Below the pieces are notes generated by a model. That model saw only the letters and a list, made by a program, of their open reading frames with translations, was not told where the DNA came from and searched no databases. DNA of 64,000 bases, from positions 2,822,798-2,886,797 of the forward strand of contig HG934468.1 in NCBI GenBank assembly GCA_000723505.1, in the 5' to 3' direction. Of this stretch, positions 37,991 to 48,060 are shown piece by piece. The position numbers and the translations under genes are program-made. Within the stretch, counting starts at the first letter, position 1. Every line of letters begins with the position of its first letter. The stretch comes from Mucinivorans hirudinis. GTDB taxonomy: Bacteria; Bacteroidota; Bacteroidia; Bacteroidales; Rikenellaceae.

Positions 37991-40900
37991 CTATAAAATA
38001 TCTTCGGTTTTTTCTTTACGTTCGCCACTGATATATGAGTAGATTGCGGGAATCACGAAGAGTGTCAGCAGGGTGGAGCAAATCAAACCACCCACAACGG
38101 CTATGCCCATCGAAATGCGGCTTTCTGCACCCGCGCCCGTAGCTAACGCCATCGGCAGAGTACCCAACACTGTCGAAAGCGAAGTCATCAAAATAGGGCG
38201 GAAACGCGAAACAGACGCTTCACGTATTGCGTCCCGTTTAGAGAGTCCCGCCTCCTTACGCTGGTTGGCAAACTCCACAATCAGAATACCGTTCTTTGTA
38301 ACCAGACCAATCAACATAATGATGCCAATCTGAGAGAATATATTGAGCGTCTGTGAATAAGCCCACAAAACCAGTAGCGAACCAAAGAGTGCCAAGGGCA
38401 CGGTGAGCATAATGATAATGGGGTCTTTGAAGCTCTCGAACTGAGCTGCCAAGACCAAGTAAATCAATATCAAAGCCAAGATAAAGGCAAACATCAGCGA
38501 GCTGGTGCTCTCCACGAAGTCCTTCGATGCACCACTCAGAGTGGTCTTGAATCGCTCCTCGTCCAAAACTTTTTCTTTAATTCTATCCATCTCTTCGATA
38601 CCCTGTCCCAGTGTGTAGCCCTTGGCTAATCCGGCAGATACTGTGGCTGCTACGAAGCGGTCGTAACGATAGAGTTGCGGAGGTGTAGAGCTTTCGTTTA
38701 GCTTGACAAGGTTGTCCAACTGAATCAAATCGCCCTTGTCATTACGCACATAGACACTTGCCAAGTTTGAGGTTTTGTTGCGGTTCTGACGGTCGAACTG
38801 GCTCATAATCTGATACTGCTTACCATCCATAACAAAGTAGCCGACGCGCTGCTCGCTCATCGTAAGTTGCAGTGTCTGAGCTATATTTTGAATTGAAACG
38901 CCAAGAACCGACGCTTTGTCGCGGTCGATTGTCATTGTGACCTCGGGTTTGGTAAATTTCAGGTTCAGGTCTGAAGCCGAAAATACGGGACTCTGTGCCA
39001 CCTCCGACATAAAGGTTGGCAGAACATCTTTTAGGTATTCGAGCGTGGGAGCCTGAATCACATATTGAATAGGAAGTCCGCCACGTCCGCCGCCAAAGGT
39101 TTGACGCTGCGTTACATAGGCTCTTGCGCCGGTGAGTTGAGACACCTTTGTGGTGAGCTCGTCGGCAATCTCCTGCTGGGTGCGGTTGCGCTTGTCGGGG
39201 TCGGTGAGCATCAGGTTTACAAAACCGCCGTTTGTGCCACCTCGCCCCACCATCTCGAAAGTTTGCGTTGCCTCGGGCACACTCGTGCGCACAACCTCCG
39301 ACAATTCACTCATATAGCGGGTCATATAGTCGAACGAAGTACCCTCGGTAGCCGTGGCGCTTATCGACAACTGTGAGCGGTCTTCCAACGGTGCCATCTC
39401 CGAGGGTATTTCGCCCCAAAGCCACACCATACCGCCGCCGGCAGCAAGAAGTATCACGACGGCTATCCAACGATGCTTCAAGAACGACTCCAAACCACCC
39501 TTATACCAATTTATCAACCACGTAAAGAATGGTTCAGACCAGCGATAAAAACGGTTGTCGGTAGATTTCCTGCTGAGTAGTTTTGTGGAAATCATAGGCG
39601 TAAAGGTCAGAGCCACAAAAGATGAGACGCAAACCGCGCCGGCAATAACTATGGCAAATTCGCGGAAGAGTTTGCCGGTGATACCCTGCAAAAAGATAAT
39701 GGGAAAAAAGACGGCAACCAGAGCAATGGTAGTGGCGATGACGGCAAAGAAAATCTCATTTGCCCCCTTAATACCCGCCTCTTTGGGCGACATTCCCTGC
39801 TCGACTTTCGTATAAATATTCTCCATTACAACAATGGCATCATCCACAACCAGACCGATGGAGAGCACTATTGCCAAGAGTGTTAGAATGTTGATTGAGA
39901 ATCCCGCCAAATACATTATAAAGAATGCTGCAACGAGTGAAACTGGTATTGCAAGAACGGGAATGAGTGTTGTGCGCCAGTTGCGAAGGAAGAAGAAGAT
40001 GATGACCACAACCAAGAAGAATGCTATTATAATAGTATCCTTCACTTCGTTGATAGATTGGCGAATGAAGATTGTGGCATCCATACCCTGCTCCAAGGTG
40101 ATGTCCTTGGGCATCTCCTTGCGCAGCTGCTCGACCATTGCATAGGCTTGGTCTACAATATTAATATAGTTCGCCCCCGGTAGCGGAACCAGATTACACG
40201 ACACCATTGCCTGCCCATTCACACTCAGGGATGAGCGTTGGTCTTCTGCCTCAATCACTGCCTCGCCAATATCCGAAAAGCGCACTATTTTTTCGCCATC
40301 ACGCTTGATAATTAGATTATTAAAATCGTCTATGGTTTTCAGTCGTCCGAGTGTTCTCACCGTCAGCTCCGTGTTGTCGCCTTCGATACGTCCGGCGGGC
40401 AGCTCCACATTTTGAGTCGAGACAGCTTGGCGCACATCCACGGGTGTGACGCGGTATGCGGCAAGAAGTTCAGGTGTCATCTTCAGCCGCACCGAGTAGC
40501 GTTTCAGCCCCCACATATCCACAGTGGATACGCCCGAAATGGTCTGTAATCTCTCGCGTACATTAACGTCTGCGAAGCGGCTTAAATCCACCAACGAGCG
40601 GTCGGAGCTGCTGACCATCACCGAGAAAATAGGGTTCGAGTCGGCATCAGCTTTCGTGACCACGGGTGGGTCCATATCCTGCGGCAGACGGCGTTGTGCG
40701 CCGCTAACCTTGTTGCGCACGTCGTTTGCGGCGGTCTCTAAATCTACCTCGAGGTTAAACTCCACCCGAATCATCGATGAACCGTCGCGACTGGTGCTCG
40801 ATATGGAGCGAATGCCGGGAATGCCGTTCACAGCCGCCTCCAACGGTTCGGTGATTTGGGTGCTGATAACGTCCGAGTTGGCGCCGGGAAAAGATGCCGA

Positions 40901-41041
40901 AACCGTGATAATGGGGTTATCCACCGACGGGTAGTCTCTCACTCCAAGATAGGTGAAGCCGATAGCTCCCACAATAATCAATATAAGATTGAGTACCGTT
41001 GCAAGTACGGGACGATTTATACTTGTCGTTGAAATGCTCAT
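37991..41041 (-). CDS. RND-type (HAE1) multidrug efflux pump
   Basis: The 1016-residue inner-membrane pump exports drugs, bile salts or similar amphiphiles using the proton gradient. The start MSISTTSINRPVLATVLN, twelve membrane helices in two halves, VVDDAIVVMENI with the proton-relay Asp pair in helix 4, and the second-half GILIVEFAN are typical. The second docking region has a glycine-rich segment (TFGGGRGGLP). It follows the adaptor gene by 219 bp. The TolC gene normally downstream is displaced by the IS110 element. Confidence 0.95.
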   Translation of the reverse strand: MSISTTSINRPVLATVLNLILIIVGAIGFTYLGVRDYPSVDNPIITVSASFPGANSDVISTQITEPLEAAVNGIPGIRSISSTSRDGSSMIRVEFNLEVDLETAANDVRNKVSGAQRRLPQDMDPPVVTKADADSNPIFSVMVSSSDRSLVDLSRFADVNVRERLQTISGVSTVDMWGLKRYSVRLKMTPELLAAYRVTPVDVRQAVSTQNVELPAGRIEGDNTELTVRTLGRLKTIDDFNNLIIKRDGEKIVRFSDIGEAVIEAEDQRSSLSVNGQAMVSCNLVPLPGANYINIVDQAYAMVEQLRKEMPKDITLEQGMDATIFIRQSINEVKDTIIIAFFLVVVIIFFFLRNWRTTLIPVLAIPVSLVAAFFIMYLAGFSINILTLLAIVLSIGLVVDDAIVVMENIYTKVEQGMSPKEAGIKGANEIFFAVIATTIALVAVFFPIIFLQGITGKLFREFAIVIAGAVCVSSFVALTFTPMISTKLLSRKSTDNRFYRWSEPFFTWLINWYKGGLESFLKHRWIAVVILLAAGGGMVWLWGEIPSEMAPLEDRSQLSISATATEGTSFDYMTRYMSELSEVVRTSVPEATQTFEMVGRGGTNGGFVNLMLTDPDKRNRTQQEIADELTTKVSQLTGARAYVTQRQTFGGGRGGLPIQYVIQAPTLEYLKDVLPTFMSEVAQSPVFSASDLNLKFTKPEVTMTIDRDKASVLGVSIQNIAQTLQLTMSEQRVGYFVMDGKQYQIMSQFDRQNRNKTSNLASVYVRNDKGDLIQLDNLVKLNESSTPPQLYRYDRFVAATVSAGLAKGYTLGQGIEEMDRIKEKVLDEERFKTTLSGASKDFVESTSSLMFAFILALILIYLVLAAQFESFKDPIIIMLTVPLALFGSLLVLWAYSQTLNIFSQIGIIMLIGLVTKNGILIVEFANQRKEAGLSKRDAIREASVSRFRPILMTSLSTVLGTLPMALATGAGAESRISMGIAVVGGLICSTLLTLFVIPAIYSYISGERKEKTEDIL

Positions 41042-41260
41042 AATTGGCTAATTGATAATTGATAACAATAGTCTCTAACTATTCACGCGCTCTTGAGGCG
41101 GAGTCTATGCGTCGCTCATTTTTCACATCATATATCCTCTGAGACCCCGCACATCATCACGTAGTAATTTAATGAAGGGCATTATATTGACTATCAGCTT
41201 GTAATGTTCGTATAATAGTGATATGAATAACGTGGGAATAATGAAAAGTGTAAATAGTTT

Positions 41261-42364
41261 TTAATTTGTAACTTTGATTTGTGCACCCTCGCGCATTTGC
41301 ATCAAGCCGGTGATAACCACTGAGTCTCCCACCTGTAAACCCTTGGTCACCTCAATCTTGTCTGCCAGGCGCATACCCGTTTCAATGTTGGTTTGAACGG
41401 GGCGACCCGAGCGCACAACCCATACGCTTTTGGAATCAATTGCAGAAATGACCGCCTCCGTGGGTATCATCATTGCCGAGGCTGTTTCGCTCGTGGGGAT
41501 TGTTACCGATAGGTACATTCCCGGTACAAACTTGTTATCACTATTATTATGTAGTGCTCTTAGAACTATCGAGCGAGTATTTTCGTCATTGCGCGGTTCC
41601 ATAGCGTAGATTTTTGCCGAGAAGCGTTTACCCTCGAAAGCACCGTTGGTGAAAAATATTGTGGAGCCTACCAACGGCAGATATTTGTATCGCTCGGGAA
41701 TCGAAAACTCTAGTTTGAGTTTGTCGTTATCCACCAACCGTGCCACCTTTGCCCCTGCCTGCAAGTAGCTACCCTCGCTCACGGAGCGGAAGCCGACAAC
41801 TCCATCGAAGGGTGCTTTGATTTTGCAACGATTGATACGTACCTTGAGTAGGTCAATATCTGCGAGCAACATATTGTATTCAGTTTGTACTTGGTCGAAA
41901 GCCTCGCCCGAGATGGCTTCACGCTCAAAGAGCACCCTTTGTCGTTCGAGTTTGCGGTGCAGGTTTTCTTGCTGAAATTCATAGCGTTTGAGTTGCGCCT
42001 GCAAGTCATCGTCGTTGATCTGCACCAACACATCTCCCTTTTTCACCTTGCTACCCTCTTGGAAGTTGATGGAGACAATCTTGCCGGCAATCTCGCCCGA
42101 TAGGTCTACCTCCTCGTTGGGTTTGATAGTCCCCGCCACCGTGATGCCGTCATAGATGGGCTCAAGTTCGACAACTGCCACCGTCACCGGAATGGCACGT
42201 CCCCCACCTCCGCCACCGCGTCCGCCCTGCTGTGTGGCGGGGGTAGGGTGGGCATCGGAGGGAATGTCGTTCTGATTCAATAGGAATTTATTAACCAAAT
42301 AACCTCCTACCAAAAGCAGAGGAATAACAACAATGAGAATGGTGCGGATTTTACGCTTTTTCAT
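41261..42364 (-). CDS. RND efflux periplasmic adaptor (MFP family)
   Basis: The protein is about 367 residues with one N-terminal membrane anchor (ILIVVIPLLLVGGYLV) and a glycine-rich linker (GGRGGGGGGR). The lipoyl half-motifs (GEIAGKIVSINFQEGSKVKKGDVL and IKAPFDGVVGFRSVSEGSYLQ, each split around the hairpin) flank a coiled coil (about 130-170). It bridges pump and TolC. I chose the ATG at 42364. A nearly intact IS4 element sits 78 bp upstream, so its promoter may be altered. The 219-bp gap to the pump gene holds no recognisable feature. Confidence 0.93.
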   Translation of the reverse strand: MKKRKIRTILIVVIPLLLVGGYLVNKFLLNQNDIPSDAHPTPATQQGGRGGGGGGRAIPVTVAVVELEPIYDGITVAGTIKPNEEVDLSGEIAGKIVSINFQEGSKVKKGDVLVQINDDDLQAQLKRYEFQQENLHRKLERQRVLFEREAISGEAFDQVQTEYNMLLADIDLLKVRINRCKIKAPFDGVVGFRSVSEGSYLQAGAKVARLVDNDKLKLEFSIPERYKYLPLVGSTIFFTNGAFEGKRFSAKIYAMEPRNDENTRSIVLRALHNNSDNKFVPGMYLSVTIPTSETASAMMIPTEAVISAIDSKSVWVVRSGRPVQTNIETGMRLADKIEVTKGLQVGDSVVITGLMQMREGAQIKVTN

Positions 42365-42442
42365 ATTTTTTGAATACAATTCAGGTTGATAGATATAAGA
42401 GTATATTTACATTGAAAGGTTTAATCGGAGTAGTAAAAATAG

Positions 42443-42451
42443 TAATTTTTT
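42443..42451. repeat. Target-site duplication, left copy (IS4 copy 2)
   Basis: TAATTTTTT, the same 9 bp as flanks copy 1, just left of the element. Confidence 0.8.
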
Positions 42452-43906
42452 CATTACTGACCGACAAAAAAGTTGAGAAAAAAAGAGAGGGGTAATCCCC
42501 TTTGAAGAGAATTACCCCGATAGTTGTAATTTTGTAAGTGCAAACAATACAAGATTCAACTATGGGCAAAGATAGTTATAAAAATTTAGTCGGTCAGCCG
42601 ATTTTCAAACAGGTTGTAGATTTTCTGCCAAGAGCGAAGTTTGACCTGTTAGTTCACCGCCACAAATCGGATAGGTACTACAAACGATTTCGCTCGTGGG
42701 AGCAGTTGATAACTTTGCTCTTTGGGGTCTTTAGCAGGTGTGATTCTGTGGGCGAGATTGCAGCAGCAATGCAGGGCTTGCAAGGCAAGTTGAGCTATTT
42801 GGGGCTAGATAAATCGCCCGCCAAAAGCACCATAGGCGATGCTTTGCGAGATAGAGATGAGGTTTTGTTCAGGGATTACTACTTTGAGTTATTGAGCCAC
42901 TACTCGCCACTTTTGTCGGTCAGCCGAATTAAGGGGGTGGATTTTGAGAAGTTTTACATCTTCGATTCTACCACTATTCGCCTATTTTCGGACATAATGA
43001 AGGGGGTAGGTCGTAACCCCAAAGGAGATGGTAAGAAGAAGGGTGGATTGAAGGTGCATATGATGATAGACGCTCACGCCGATTGTGCCAAGCACGTCAA
43101 TATAAGCGAGGCAAAAATGCACGATAAGAAATTTCTGAGCAAGCTCAACCTCACAGCAGGGAGTATGATTTGTTTCGACAAGGCGTACAACGACTATGGG
43201 CAATATGCCCGCTGGACAGAAGAGGGAGTTTGGTTTGTCGGACGGTTGAAACGCAATGCTGTTTACGAGGTACAGGAGGTTATTTCAGAGAAAGTGCTGA
43301 ACGACAAAGAGTTTGGAGTAATATCAGAGGAGCACATTCATCTGAATTACAAGGATAATAAGGAGCAGAAGAAGGTTTGTTTAAGGAAAGTTGTTTATCG
43401 TGATGAAAAGGGTCGGATATTGGTTTTTATCACCAATAACTTTCAAATCAGTGCAGAGGATGTGGCTTTTATCTACAAGTGCCGCTGGCAAATAGAGCTG
43501 TTGTTTAAGAAGTTGAAGCAGAATTTTCAACTACACTTTTTCTACTCTGAGACCGAGAATGGAATTAAGACGCAGATATGGATAACGCTCATTGCTCATC
43601 TACTTTTGACGGTGTTGAAAGTCAAAACGCAGACTGACAAAGCATTTTCGACTGTTGCGGTGTTGGTGAGGATACATTTGACGAGTTATCTGGATATTTT
43701 TTGGATGATTCAGAACTGCAAACGCACTTATCACAAGCGAAAAGGGGCTAATTTTTGCTCATCGAGCCGAGCCCCAACGATACAAATGGCACTATTTTGA
43801 GGGGGGGTAGGTATTTTGAAATGACTATTTATGCGGAAATACATGCTGATTACTAAACGATTGCAGAAATAATTAACAAAAATCCGATTTTAGTCGGTTA
43901 ATAATG
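42452..43906 (+). mobile_element. IS4-family insertion sequence, copy 2, between efflux operon and aspS
   Basis: About 1455 bp, nearly identical to copy 1 with the same imperfect inverted ends. It lies in the divergent gap between the adaptor gene (minus) and aspS (plus) and points toward aspS. Differences from copy 1: A/G giving Ile to Val, two silent T/C changes and one extra G after the stop. The right end lies only 16 bp before the -33 box of aspS. Confidence 0.9.
42562..43800 (+). CDS. IS4-family DDE transposase (copy 2)
   Basis: A 412-residue transposase identical to copy 1 except for Val in place of Ile in FKQVVDFLP. The same catalytic motifs are present: IFDSTT, CFDKAYNDY and YKCRWQIELLFKK. 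It looks intact. The start at the ATG is chosen as for copy 1. Confidence 0.92.
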   Translation: MGKDSYKNLVGQPIFKQVVDFLPRAKFDLLVHRHKSDRYYKRFRSWEQLITLLFGVFSRCDSVGEIAAAMQGLQGKLSYLGLDKSPAKSTIGDALRDRDEVLFRDYYFELLSHYSPLLSVSRIKGVDFEKFYIFDSTTIRLFSDIMKGVGRNPKGDGKKKGGLKVHMMIDAHADCAKHVNISEAKMHDKKFLSKLNLTAGSMICFDKAYNDYGQYARWTEEGVWFVGRLKRNAVYEVQEVISEKVLNDKEFGVISEEHIHLNYKDNKEQKKVCLRKVVYRDEKGRILVFITNNFQISAEDVAFIYKCRWQIELLFKKLKQNFQLHFFYSETENGIKTQIWITLIAHLLLTVLKVKTQTDKAFSTVAVLVRIHLTSYLDIFWMIQNCKRTYHKRKGANFCSSSRAPTIQMALF

Positions 43907-43915
43907 TAATTTTTT
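43907..43915. repeat. Target-site duplication, right copy (IS4 copy 2)
   Basis: TAATTTTTT after the right end of the element, running into further T residues of the original site. Confidence 0.75.
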
Positions 43916-43922
43916 TTTCTTT

Positions 43923-43953
43923 TTTGAATTTTCGGCGAGAATAACTACCTTTG
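43923..43953 (+). promoter_or_regulatory. Bacteroidota-type promoter of aspS
   Basis: TTTG (43923-43926), a 19-nt spacer and TACCTTTG (43946-43953) match the consensus exactly. Transcription should start at about 43959-43961. Confidence 0.78.
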
Positions 43954-43959
43954 AGTTCC

Positions 43960-44036
43960 AATTAATAATTAGGGGTTAAGAATTGATAATTAATTCTATT
44001 GCCTAATTGTTAATTCTTAACCCCTAATTATTAATT
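43960..44036 (+). promoter_or_regulatory. Long hairpin forming the entire aspS leader
   Basis: A perfect 25-bp inverted repeat (43960-43984 with 44012-44036, core AATTAGGGGTTAAGAATT) around a 27-nt loop. It begins about at the transcription start and ends 4 bases before the aspS ATG, so in the mRNA it would seal the translation start region. It could be regulatory or a small repeat insertion. Confidence 0.6.
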
Positions 44037-44040
44037 CATT

Positions 44041-45783
44041 ATGTATAGAACAGATAGTTGCGGTTCGCTCCGTTTGAGTGATGCGGGCAAGATGGTTACT
44101 TTGGCAGGTTGGGTGCAGAAGGTGCGCAACCTTGGTGCGATGGCTTTTATCGACATCAGAGATAGATACGGCATCACTCAACTTGTTGTTGATGAGAATG
44201 CAGCGGCTCAGTTGCACGAGGTTGCGGCTCACCTTGGGCGCGAGTTTGTGGTGCAGGCTACGGGCACTGTTCGCGAACGCGCGGCAAAGAACAACAAAAT
44301 TCCCACGGGTGATATTGAAATAGAGGTTTCCGAAATAAAGGTTCTAAGCAAATCTGAAACTCCACCATTTACAATAGAAGAGATTTCGGACGGCGGGGAT
44401 GAGCTTCGGATGAAGTATCGTTACTTGGATTTGCGTCGTGCGCCGCTGCAACGTAACATCATACTGCGCCATAAAATGGCTCAAAAGGTGCGCCAATACT
44501 TGGATGCGCAGGGCTTCCTAGAGATTGAAACTCCATATCTGATAAAATCTACGCCCGAGGGTGCACGCGACTTTGTTGTCCCCTCGCGTATGAATGCGGG
44601 TGAGTTTTATGCACTTCCACAATCACCTCAAACCTTTAAGCAGATTTTGATGGTGAGCGGATATGACCGTTATTTCCAGATTGTGCGCTGTTTCCGCGAC
44701 GAAGATTTACGTGCCGACCGCCAGCCCGAATTCACTCAGATAGACTGCGAAATGGCTTTTGTGGAGCGCGAAGATGTGCTGAATACCTTTGAGGGTATGG
44801 CACGTGCTATGTTCCGCGATGTTATGGGCATTGAGCTTGGGGAGTTCCCACGGATGAGCTATGCCGATGCTATGAAATATTATGGTTCGGATAAGCCCGA
44901 CATTCGCTTCGGAATGCGCTTTGTGGAGTTTTCACCAGAATTAAAAGGTAGCGGCTTTCCTGTTTTTGATGCGGCAGAGTACGTGGGGGCGATTTGTGCT
45001 TCGGGGGCGGCAAGCTACACAAGAAAGCAGTTGGATGAGCTTACCAATTTTGTAAAGCGTCCGCAGATAGGGGCAAGCGGCTTGATTTATGCACGTATAG
45101 AGGCGGATGGCTCTGTGAAATCGAGTGTCGATAAATTCTTTACCCAAGAGCAATTACAGGCGTGGGCAAAAGCCTGTGAGGCAAAAGCGGGCGATTTGAT
45201 ATTGATAATTGCAGGTACGCAAAAAATAGCTCTGAGAGCCTTGTGTGAGCTACGTTTGGAGATGGGTAATCAACTCGGACTACGTGACCCGCAAAAGTTT
45301 GCGCCGATGTGGGTTGTCGATTTTCCGCTTTTGGAGTGGGACGAGGAGTCTGCTCGCTTTTTTGCTATGCACCACCCCTTTACCTCACCAATCAAGGAGG
45401 ATTTTGAGCTGTTCTATACCGACCCCGGAAAAGTTCGTGCCGATGCTTATGACTTTGTTTGCAATGGTGTGGAGATTGGAGGCGGCTCGATACGTATTCA
45501 CAACCGCGAGGTGCAGAATCGTATGTTCGAGGTGCTCGGTTTCTCGAAAGAGGAGGCAGAGGCACAGTTTGGATTCCTACTGGGAGCGTTCAAATATGGC
45601 GCGCCTCCCCACGGTGGTATCGCCTTCGGTTTCGACCGCTGGTGTGCAATCTTCGGCGGACACGACTCCATTCGTGATTACATAGCCTTTCCTAAGAACA
45701 ACGCCGGTCGCGATGTGATGATAGATTCACCCTCGCCTATTGCAGTGGCTCAGTTGGATGAGTTACAAATAAAATTGAAGTGA
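44041..45783 (+). CDS. aspS: Aspartyl-tRNA synthetase
   Basis: This 580-residue class II synthetase charges tRNA-Asp. An N-terminal anticodon-binding OB fold (about 1-110) is followed by the class II core with the split run [13 protein letters not shown] / [13 protein letters not shown] (motif 2), a bacterial insertion domain (about 280-410) and motif 3 in [11 protein letters not shown]. Length is normal for bacterial AspRS. Its own promoter lies between the IS4 end and the gene. Confidence 0.97.
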   Translation: MYRTDSCGSLRLSDAGKMVTLAGWVQKVRNLGAMAFIDIRDRYGITQLVVDENAAAQLHEVAAHLGREFVVQATGTVRERAAKNNKIPTGDIEIEVSEIKVLSKSETPPFTIEEISDGGDELRMKYRYLDLRRAPLQRNIILRHKMAQKVRQYLDAQGFLEIETPYLIKSTPEGARDFVVPSRMNAGEFYALPQSPQTFKQILMVSGYDRYFQIVRCFRDEDLRADRQPEFTQIDCEMAFVEREDVLNTFEGMARAMFRDVMGIELGEFPRMSYADAMKYYGSDKPDIRFGMRFVEFSPELKGSGFPVFDAAEYVGAICASGAASYTRKQLDELTNFVKRPQIGASGLIYARIEADGSVKSSVDKFFTQEQLQAWAKACEAKAGDLILIIAGTQKIALRALCELRLEMGNQLGLRDPQKFAPMWVVDFPLLEWDEESARFFAMHHPFTSPIKEDFELFYTDPGKVRADAYDFVCNGVEIGGGSIRIHNREVQNRMFEVLGFSKEEAEAQFGFLLGAFKYGAPPHGGIAFGFDRWCAIFGGHDSIRDYIAFPKNNAGRDVMIDSPSPIAVAQLDELQIKLK

Positions 45784-45906
45784 CCTTTTAACATTAAAGT
45801 CATATATTCCGTCTTTACTACCGGAATCAATTTACGTGACAAGAGTAATCTTTCCCACGACATAGCTTTCCAAAGGGTTGAAAACATTAACTTTAATCTA
45901 TTTATA

Positions 45907-46695
45907 ATGAAGAAGTTTACACTTATTACTTTTGTATTTATCGCGATAGTGTCTCACACGTGGGCACAGGACAAAATTTATCGACTAAACCCTCGTCAGG
46001 TGATAGAGTGCAAGGTTACGGAGGTGGGTGAGGATTTGATTAGATATACCGTGGAGGAGATTAACTACTCGGTGGATAAAAACAAGGTGGAAAAGATTGA
46101 GTTTAAGAATGGTAAAATTCTTGTTTTTCAGCACTCGATGTTTGGAGAGGAGAACTATCAGGGGCAACGAAAGAATGCTCTGAAGCTCGGTTTCTTGTCG
46201 CCTTTGGGTGGGGTTACCACAATTTTCTATGAGAGAAGTCTCAAACCGGGGGCAAGTCTCGAGTTTGGATTAGGCATAATCGGGATGGGTGTTCAGGTGA
46301 TGAAAGGTGTGAGCGGAGTTGGATTCAAGGCAGGGTATAAGTTTATTAAATCGCCCGCCTACTACCAACGCGGACAACGTTATACTCACATACTAAGAGG
46401 AAGTTACATTAAACCCGAACTCTCCATCGCAAGCTATGGCTATGACAATTACTACTATTTTATAGATGGGCGCGAAAAACATCGCGTAAACTATACCTCG
46501 GTGGCTGCATTGGTTACCTTTGGTAATCAGTGGGTTTTTAATAATTCGTTTCTGGTAGATGTTTTTGTGGGTGTGGGTTATGGCTACTCCACCGGCGGTG
46601 GAGGCGGATATAATTTTATGCACTCACTAGCCCCCTCCTCATTCCCGGTTGCGGGAACTGCGGGCATTAAAATCGGGCTGCTCTTTGGTAACTAA
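45907..46695 (+). CDS. Secreted or outer-membrane protein of unknown function
   Basis: The protein is 262 residues with a signal peptide (LITFVFIAIVSHTWAQ). Residues about 22-75 form a small domain often seen in Bacteroidota surface proteins (IYRLNPRQVIECKVTEVGED and VEKIEFKNGKILVF). The rest alternates polar and hydrophobic residues with Gly/Tyr-rich strands and ends IKIGLLFGN, suggesting a small beta barrel. Preceded by a 123-bp gap with no clear promoter match. No specific function is recognised. Confidence 0.75.
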   Translation: MKKFTLITFVFIAIVSHTWAQDKIYRLNPRQVIECKVTEVGEDLIRYTVEEINYSVDKNKVEKIEFKNGKILVFQHSMFGEENYQGQRKNALKLGFLSPLGGVTTIFYERSLKPGASLEFGLGIIGMGVQVMKGVSGVGFKAGYKFIKSPAYYQRGQRYTHILRGSYIKPELSIASYGYDNYYYFIDGREKHRVNYTSVAALVTFGNQWVFNNSFLVDVFVGVGYGYSTGGGGGYNFMHSLAPSSFPVAGTAGIKIGLLFGN

Positions 46696-46744
46696 TGGAA
46701 TTTGGAGTGTATGTGTAAATAGCATAAAACAAAAGATATAACCA

Positions 46745-47056
46745 ATGAATCACCCGCACAAAAGGGAATCTTTTGCAGTACTTTGTAACGCGATGGCTCA
46801 CCCATCGCGTTTGGCAGTGTTAGAATACTTGGCGTCTGTTCCGGGCTGCTACTTTGCCGAAATTTGTCTGAATATACCTTTGGCAAAATCTACGATATCT
46901 CAACATCTCAAAATCCTCAGAGAGTCGGGTTTGGTTACCGAACGAGCAGAGGGGACAAAGGTTTACTATGCTATTGAGCGGGAAAAGTGGCGCGAGGCAA
47001 AGGGAGATTTTGCAGATTTCTTCGCAAATATTTATCGCGAAAGAGGTCTGATATAA
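46745..47056 (+). CDS. ArsR-family winged-helix regulator
   Basis: The protein is 103 residues. The fold is a single helix-turn-helix with ILAxPxRL-like start (AMAHPSRLAVLEYLA) and recognition helix LAKSTISQHLKILRESGLV, followed by the wing RAEGTKVYYAI. No clear Cys-based metal site (one Cys pair region CYFAEICLN) of the classic ArsR type is certain. The target is unknown; it lies 49 bp after the barrel-like gene and may be cotranscribed. Confidence 0.88.
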   Translation: MNHPHKRESFAVLCNAMAHPSRLAVLEYLASVPGCYFAEICLNIPLAKSTISQHLKILRESGLVTERAEGTKVYYAIEREKWREAKGDFADFFANIYRERGLI

Positions 47057-47194
47057 CAACACCCTTACTTTGATGCCTGGTGGTATTGTTGTTGATTGTC
47101 AGGTGTTTATTGTTGATATAACTCCGCTGTAAGATGAGGTATTGTGGAAATTATCAGGGTGTTAATTAACTTTTTGACGAACCTATTGTTAAGT

Positions 47195-47770
47195 TCATAT
47201 ATGTAGCCTTTGTAATAGAGTTACTCTGCTCTGCGAAAACTCTTTGAGGCGGGCATCTTTCTGCTTCCAGTGCGAATCTGTCTCGGTGACCATCTTGTAA
47301 AAATCTTTGGAGTGGTCGTTGTGAGTAAAGTGGCATAGCTCGTGCAGCACGATATAGTCAATGCACTCCTCGGGGCATTTGACCAAATGCAGATTAATGG
47401 TGATTATATTTTTTCTATAATAACAACGTCCCCACGCACGCCGCATCTTATAAATCTTGATTTGCGGCGGACTGTCTGAAATATATTTCGCAACGGATTT
47501 TAGGAAAATTTTGCGTGCCGTTCGCCTATACCAATCCTCAATAAAGCGCTCAAAATTCTCTTTGGTCATCTCCGACAAGGTTACTACAAAGTTATCCTTC
47601 TCGATTTTTAGCGAATTACGCGCACCCTGTCTCAATACAATGCCATATTCCTGCCCTAGGAGCAGATAACGGCGGCGAATACCTCTTATATAAGTCTTCA
47701 CTACCGGCGCTTGATGCGTAGCCACCATCACGCAGTTGTTACGCCTGACCAATAATTTGAGTAATCTCAT
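47195..47770 (-). CDS. YgjP/SprT-like metal-dependent hydrolase (DUF45, M48-like)
   Basis: The protein is 191 residues. The zinc motif is HELCHFTHNDHSKDFYKMV (about 144-162), typical of YgjP-type proteins, with a preceding helix-rich basic N-terminal half. Family members are often near restriction-modification or mobile genes; here it borders a decayed recombinase. Physiological role is unsettled. Confidence 0.88.
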   Translation of the reverse strand: MRLLKLLVRRNNCVMVATHQAPVVKTYIRGIRRRYLLLGQEYGIVLRQGARNSLKIEKDNFVVTLSEMTKENFERFIEDWYRRTARKIFLKSVAKYISDSPPQIKIYKMRRAWGRCYYRKNIITINLHLVKCPEECIDYIVLHELCHFTHNDHSKDFYKMVTETDSHWKQKDARLKEFSQSRVTLLQRLHI

Positions 47771-48060
47771 CCGTGTTTTTGTTTGAGTGAATCAGCCAAT
47801 TCGCCACAGACAACCAGTTTCGAGCAGACACGAGATCGCATTCCATAATGTTCTAAGAAAAAGAAGTCACTCACGTTTTGTACCGAAGATAACGAGTATG
47901 ACGTTCTTCCACTCAGAGTCGGGTAGGTTAGTTGAATACCCTCTGATAAACTTCAGTGAATTAGCAACCACAAAGCTACAAAAATTATTGCAATTAAACG
48001 GCTTATTGTCAATTATCTATGTATTTTTCTAACAAATTTAATAAGGTGTCCAGTTTAACG
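47771..48060. other. Non-coding stretch next to a decayed recombinase
   Basis: About 290 bp without a convincing gene. The short frames present have no recognisable domains. The sequence probably belongs to the same degraded island as the recombinase remnant that follows. Confidence 0.5.
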
